A stretch of DNA of 64,000 nt, from NCBI RefSeq assembly GCF_000516985.1, contig NW_006917093.1, positions 5,799,013 to 5,863,012 on the forward strand. Reading direction: 5' to 3'. Both the position numbers and the translations under genes were made by a program. The DNA comes from Pestalotiopsis fici W106-1 (taxonomy: Eukaryota > Ascomycota > Sordariomycetes > Amphisphaeriales > Sporocadaceae). The stretch's first letter is position 1; every line of letters starts with the position of its first letter. A model generated the notes under the pieces. That model did not search any database. It saw nothing but the letters and a program-made list of their open reading frames with translations, and had not been told where the DNA came from. Positions 61,404-64,000 of the stretch are shown here, in pieces.

Positions 61404-64000
61404 CATAGAAAGCCTGATTCGGCCAAAACCCTATATCACAACCATGATCAGTAAGCTTTTTGTTTCTTTTTTTTTCTTTCACGGCCGACGCGTCTTTTTA
61501 CAGTAGCAGACACAGAGAGCAACTTCTCCTGGGAAGGCAATGCGTGTCCTCTAGGTAAAAAGCTAGTATGAGGGCGAGGATGGCATTCAGCCGTAATGCT
61601 ACGTACCTCACAATCTTTTCATCCTCCCGTTCACGGGGTTCTACTTGCAAGCTCTTGTCGTACATCTCGTGGACATCGCCGGCAGCTTGCATGTTGGATA
61701 GGATGTAGTCCTGAAGATCAGGCACGGAATGCAGAGAGTAGGGTGCATTTTGATACTGCTGGATGTCTCGAATGACCTCTGCAGTCTTTGCACGCTTGGC
61801 GAAATTGATCAGGTTAGTCTTTTTAATAATTGAGGGGATTCCATCCTCAATGAAGGTAAGATCTGTCAGGTATACACCTACACAGGACGAGGCCAGATTA
61901 GCAATCCATGCGAATGAAACTCGCTACAGTCATGGGCAACATACCAAAGAAGGGAATACAAGGTGGATTAGCCGCGTGTAGAGCCTCACGATATTCACCA
62001 AAGTTCTTGGTACTGGCCATCAGTCGTCGCATTGTCTCCAGAGTGGCCGTGGTTCGAGCGGGCACCTGATCCCACGTCCGCTTGAGGCGAGCGATGGGCG
62101 CAGTACCCAAGGCTGAAATGATAGACGTCAGTGTAGAGAAGTTGTTGAGCAATCGGCATTTCTGTTTTGGGTCAGATGAAGTCAGCAATTATCCTTGTAC
62201 ACGGGGAAACACTTTGCGTAAACTTACGTCGGCTACCGAAACAAAATGCTTGATGACAACGACACGCTTCTTGACATCCATCTGAGCCAAGATCATCTCT
62301 GCTACCCAGTTCGTCATCTGGTTCGAATGAAGAATCAAGGCCTTCACGTTGGGTGCTGGCTCGGGCTCTCCTTCGCCAATCTTCTTCTGCCAGGTCTTGT
62401 TAAGGCATTCAGAAGGCTTGATCTTGCCGTAGAGCTTGGACTCGATAATGGTTAGCTGACGGGCGAATTCTGTGACATCGATATCCAAAAACTTGAGCTT
62501 CTTCATGTTCTTGGGCATGATGGGCGCAGGTATGTTATTTGTCAGCGTTTGAATCATGCGCTTGGAAGAAAGCTCCTTGCCGCTCAGGCGTTGGTCCAAA
62601 ACGGCCATGAGAGGCGCCGAACCGGGCGTTTCTGTGGATTTGACTGTCTCTCGAGCGAATTGGTACACATCTCGGATCAGGTGTTTTGACTCCTCGTTGT
62701 TCTCCTCGAGCCAAAAGTTGTCGAACCAACTCTTCATTATGTTCACAACTCGGAATCGAATGGGCTTCTGCTTGCGATCGCGCCATATGTCAAAATCGAT
62801 ACTGCTCAAGCCTTCGGGCGGCTGAATGTTGAAGCGCTGCACAAGTAATTCGAACAACTCGCGCGCAGTTGTGAAAGACCGATAGGTAAGGAGGAAGGTG
62901 TCTTTGAAGTTCGAATCCAGCTTATCGTGCCGAGTGAGCTGCTCGACCAAAGCCAGCAGCGTACCTCCCTTTACGGCAGGAGGTGAAGTCTTGAGATCCC
63001 AAGACAGCTCGCTCTCGAGGTCAAGACGAAGGAAGGGAGGCATTTCCTCTGGGGCTTGTATGGCACCTTGTGGTGTTGGATCATCTCCGAGAATCTTCCT
63101 GACTTTGGATAAGTCGCCCTTTCGGTAGTTGTTCGTTGGAGCGTCGCCTTCGGTGAAAGACTGTGACGTAACCAGCGGTGGCCGCCCACCCATTCCGAGC
63201 GTGCGAGACTCTGCCCGGGCGTGCACGGGGTTGTATGGCATGGTGTCGCCTCTTCTGACTTGTTCGCGTTGATAAATGTCTTCGCGCGCGATGCTGCTGG
63301 TCTGCGTAATAACGCTCATAACCTGTTCCGAGAGTAGCTGCAGCGAGAATCCAATGTGCGATGAGTTCTGCTCCAATGCGCGGGCACATTGCTCAACGTA
63401 CTTGAGGCGGCCTTCCAAGGACTCGCCGCGCACCTCTGCCCATTCATCGCCTAGCGGCCCAGCGACTGCTTGGCAACCGAGTATAAGGTCCGATATGTTA
63501 TCGTATAGGCTCTGTTTGTACGTCATGTAATCGGAGAGCTGTGGCGTCTGGAAATTGTTTCCGAGAGAGGAGAGGTCAATGGACTCGATCATCTGAACCC
63601 ACGGCTTGAATGTTTCCATGACCTTGCCACCTGCTGTACAAACGTTGTTGCCAATGACCTCATGCTTGTACGGTGTGATGACCTTGTCTGTCACGGTGAG
63701 GTACTTCTCAAGTTCCCTGATGCTGGAGACCAGCATCCTCTTCTGCTCGTCAAGCCTCTCCAATAAACGTCCGTCGAGAATTGCAGCGGGGTCCACAAGG
63801 CCGTCTTGTTCGTCATCCAGGAAATTTGAGGTGATGGGGTCCCGGGGTCCCAGCCCGTTGTTCTGCCAGCTACCGCCCACGGTGCTTCCAATGACAAACC
63901 CAGGAAACAGCCGGGGGATTTCCTCGCCCCTCTGTTGCTTTGCAACTTCAACGAAACTGAAAACTCCCATGAGGACACCGTCGGCTTCCTGCATACATTT
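61404..64000 (-). CDS. Cdc25-type Ras guanine-nucleotide exchange factor, 5' end beyond the window
   Basis: Four minus-strand exons are visible (from the window edge at 64000 to 62228, 62161-61945, 61877-61607, 61431-61404), encoding the last 762 aa. The frame is still open at the edge, so the N-terminus, where family members often have an SH3 domain, is missing. A helical region (about 80-250 of the visible part) is followed by the RasGEF N domain, AVKGGTLLALVEQLTRHDKL through FLLTYRSFTTARELFELLVQ. The catalytic Cdc25 domain starts near LDIDVTEFARQLTIIESKLY and continues through VKALILHSNQMTNWV, VKKRVVVIKHFVSVADKCRL, IARLKRTWDQVP, GVYLTDLTFIEDGIP and a VEPREREDEKIV end. The 28-nt last exon gives the family ending LAESGFL and fixes the stop. 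It loads GTP onto Ras, upstream of cAMP/PKA and MAPK signalling. Confidence 0.94.

Noticed and set aside
61498..61606. C-terminus of the Ras GEF ending in the frame directly after the EDEKIV block
   Set aside because: Reading through the GTACGT donor gives an atypical tail; a 28-nt exon at 61431-61404 restores the family ending LAESGFL in phase.

Overview
The window is nuclear DNA from a filamentous ascomycete, most likely a sordariomycete and possibly Hypocreales. This rests on short spliceosomal introns (55 to about 350 bp, GTAAGT/GTACGT/GTATGT donors and CAG/TAG acceptors), fungal-type proteins (359-residue G-protein beta, a DUF4211 protein, a fungal phosducin-like protein, a Cdc25-type Ras GEF) and remnants of a fungal NLR gene. 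I cannot name the species. Exon boundaries were fixed by hand from splice sites, reading phase and continuity of the protein family. A run of 100 Ns (37243-37342) marks an assembly gap.

Layout, left to right: a tRNA-Lys(CTT) at 676-748; a secreted copper amine oxidase (+, 3297-6050); serine palmitoyltransferase subunit 2 (-, 6916-8916); about 4 kb without a recognisable gene; acetoacetyl-CoA synthetase (+, 12927-15617); a RanBP1 homologue (-, 16170-17091); a conserved-looking one-TM protein of unknown function (-, 18860-20770); a phosducin-like protein (-, 24081-25017); about 7 kb gene-poor; the heterotrimeric G-protein beta subunit (-, 32378-33934); about 8.7 kb gene-poor with the gap; an ADAL-type adenosine deaminase (+, 42663-44084); a DUF4211 protein (-, 44508-46736); the WD40 mRNA-export factor Rae1/Gle2 (+, 48161-49493); a secreted SGNH hydrolase (-, 49945-51461); a GNAT acetyltransferase (+, 52278-53209); a very hydrophilic stress-protein-like gene (+, 54851-55867); a decayed NLR locus (about 56.2-58.0 kb); and the 3' part of a Cdc25-type Ras GEF (-, 61404 to beyond the window edge).

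Most genes are single housekeeping or metabolic genes with no operon-like or biosynthetic-cluster logic. The one functional theme is signalling: G-beta, the phosducin-like protein that in other fungi is needed for G-beta-gamma function, and a Ras exchange factor lie within 40 kb. G-beta and the phosducin homologue are consecutive recognisable genes on the same strand. RanBP1 and Rae1 both act in nucleocytoplasmic transport but are 31 kb apart. I saw no evidence for a wholly new multi-gene system. The most unusual loci are the rearranged NLR remnant, the two gene-poor blocks around G-beta, the paired hairpins behind the tRNA, and the repeated 12-bp palindrome CTAGGTACCTAG in intergenic DNA.
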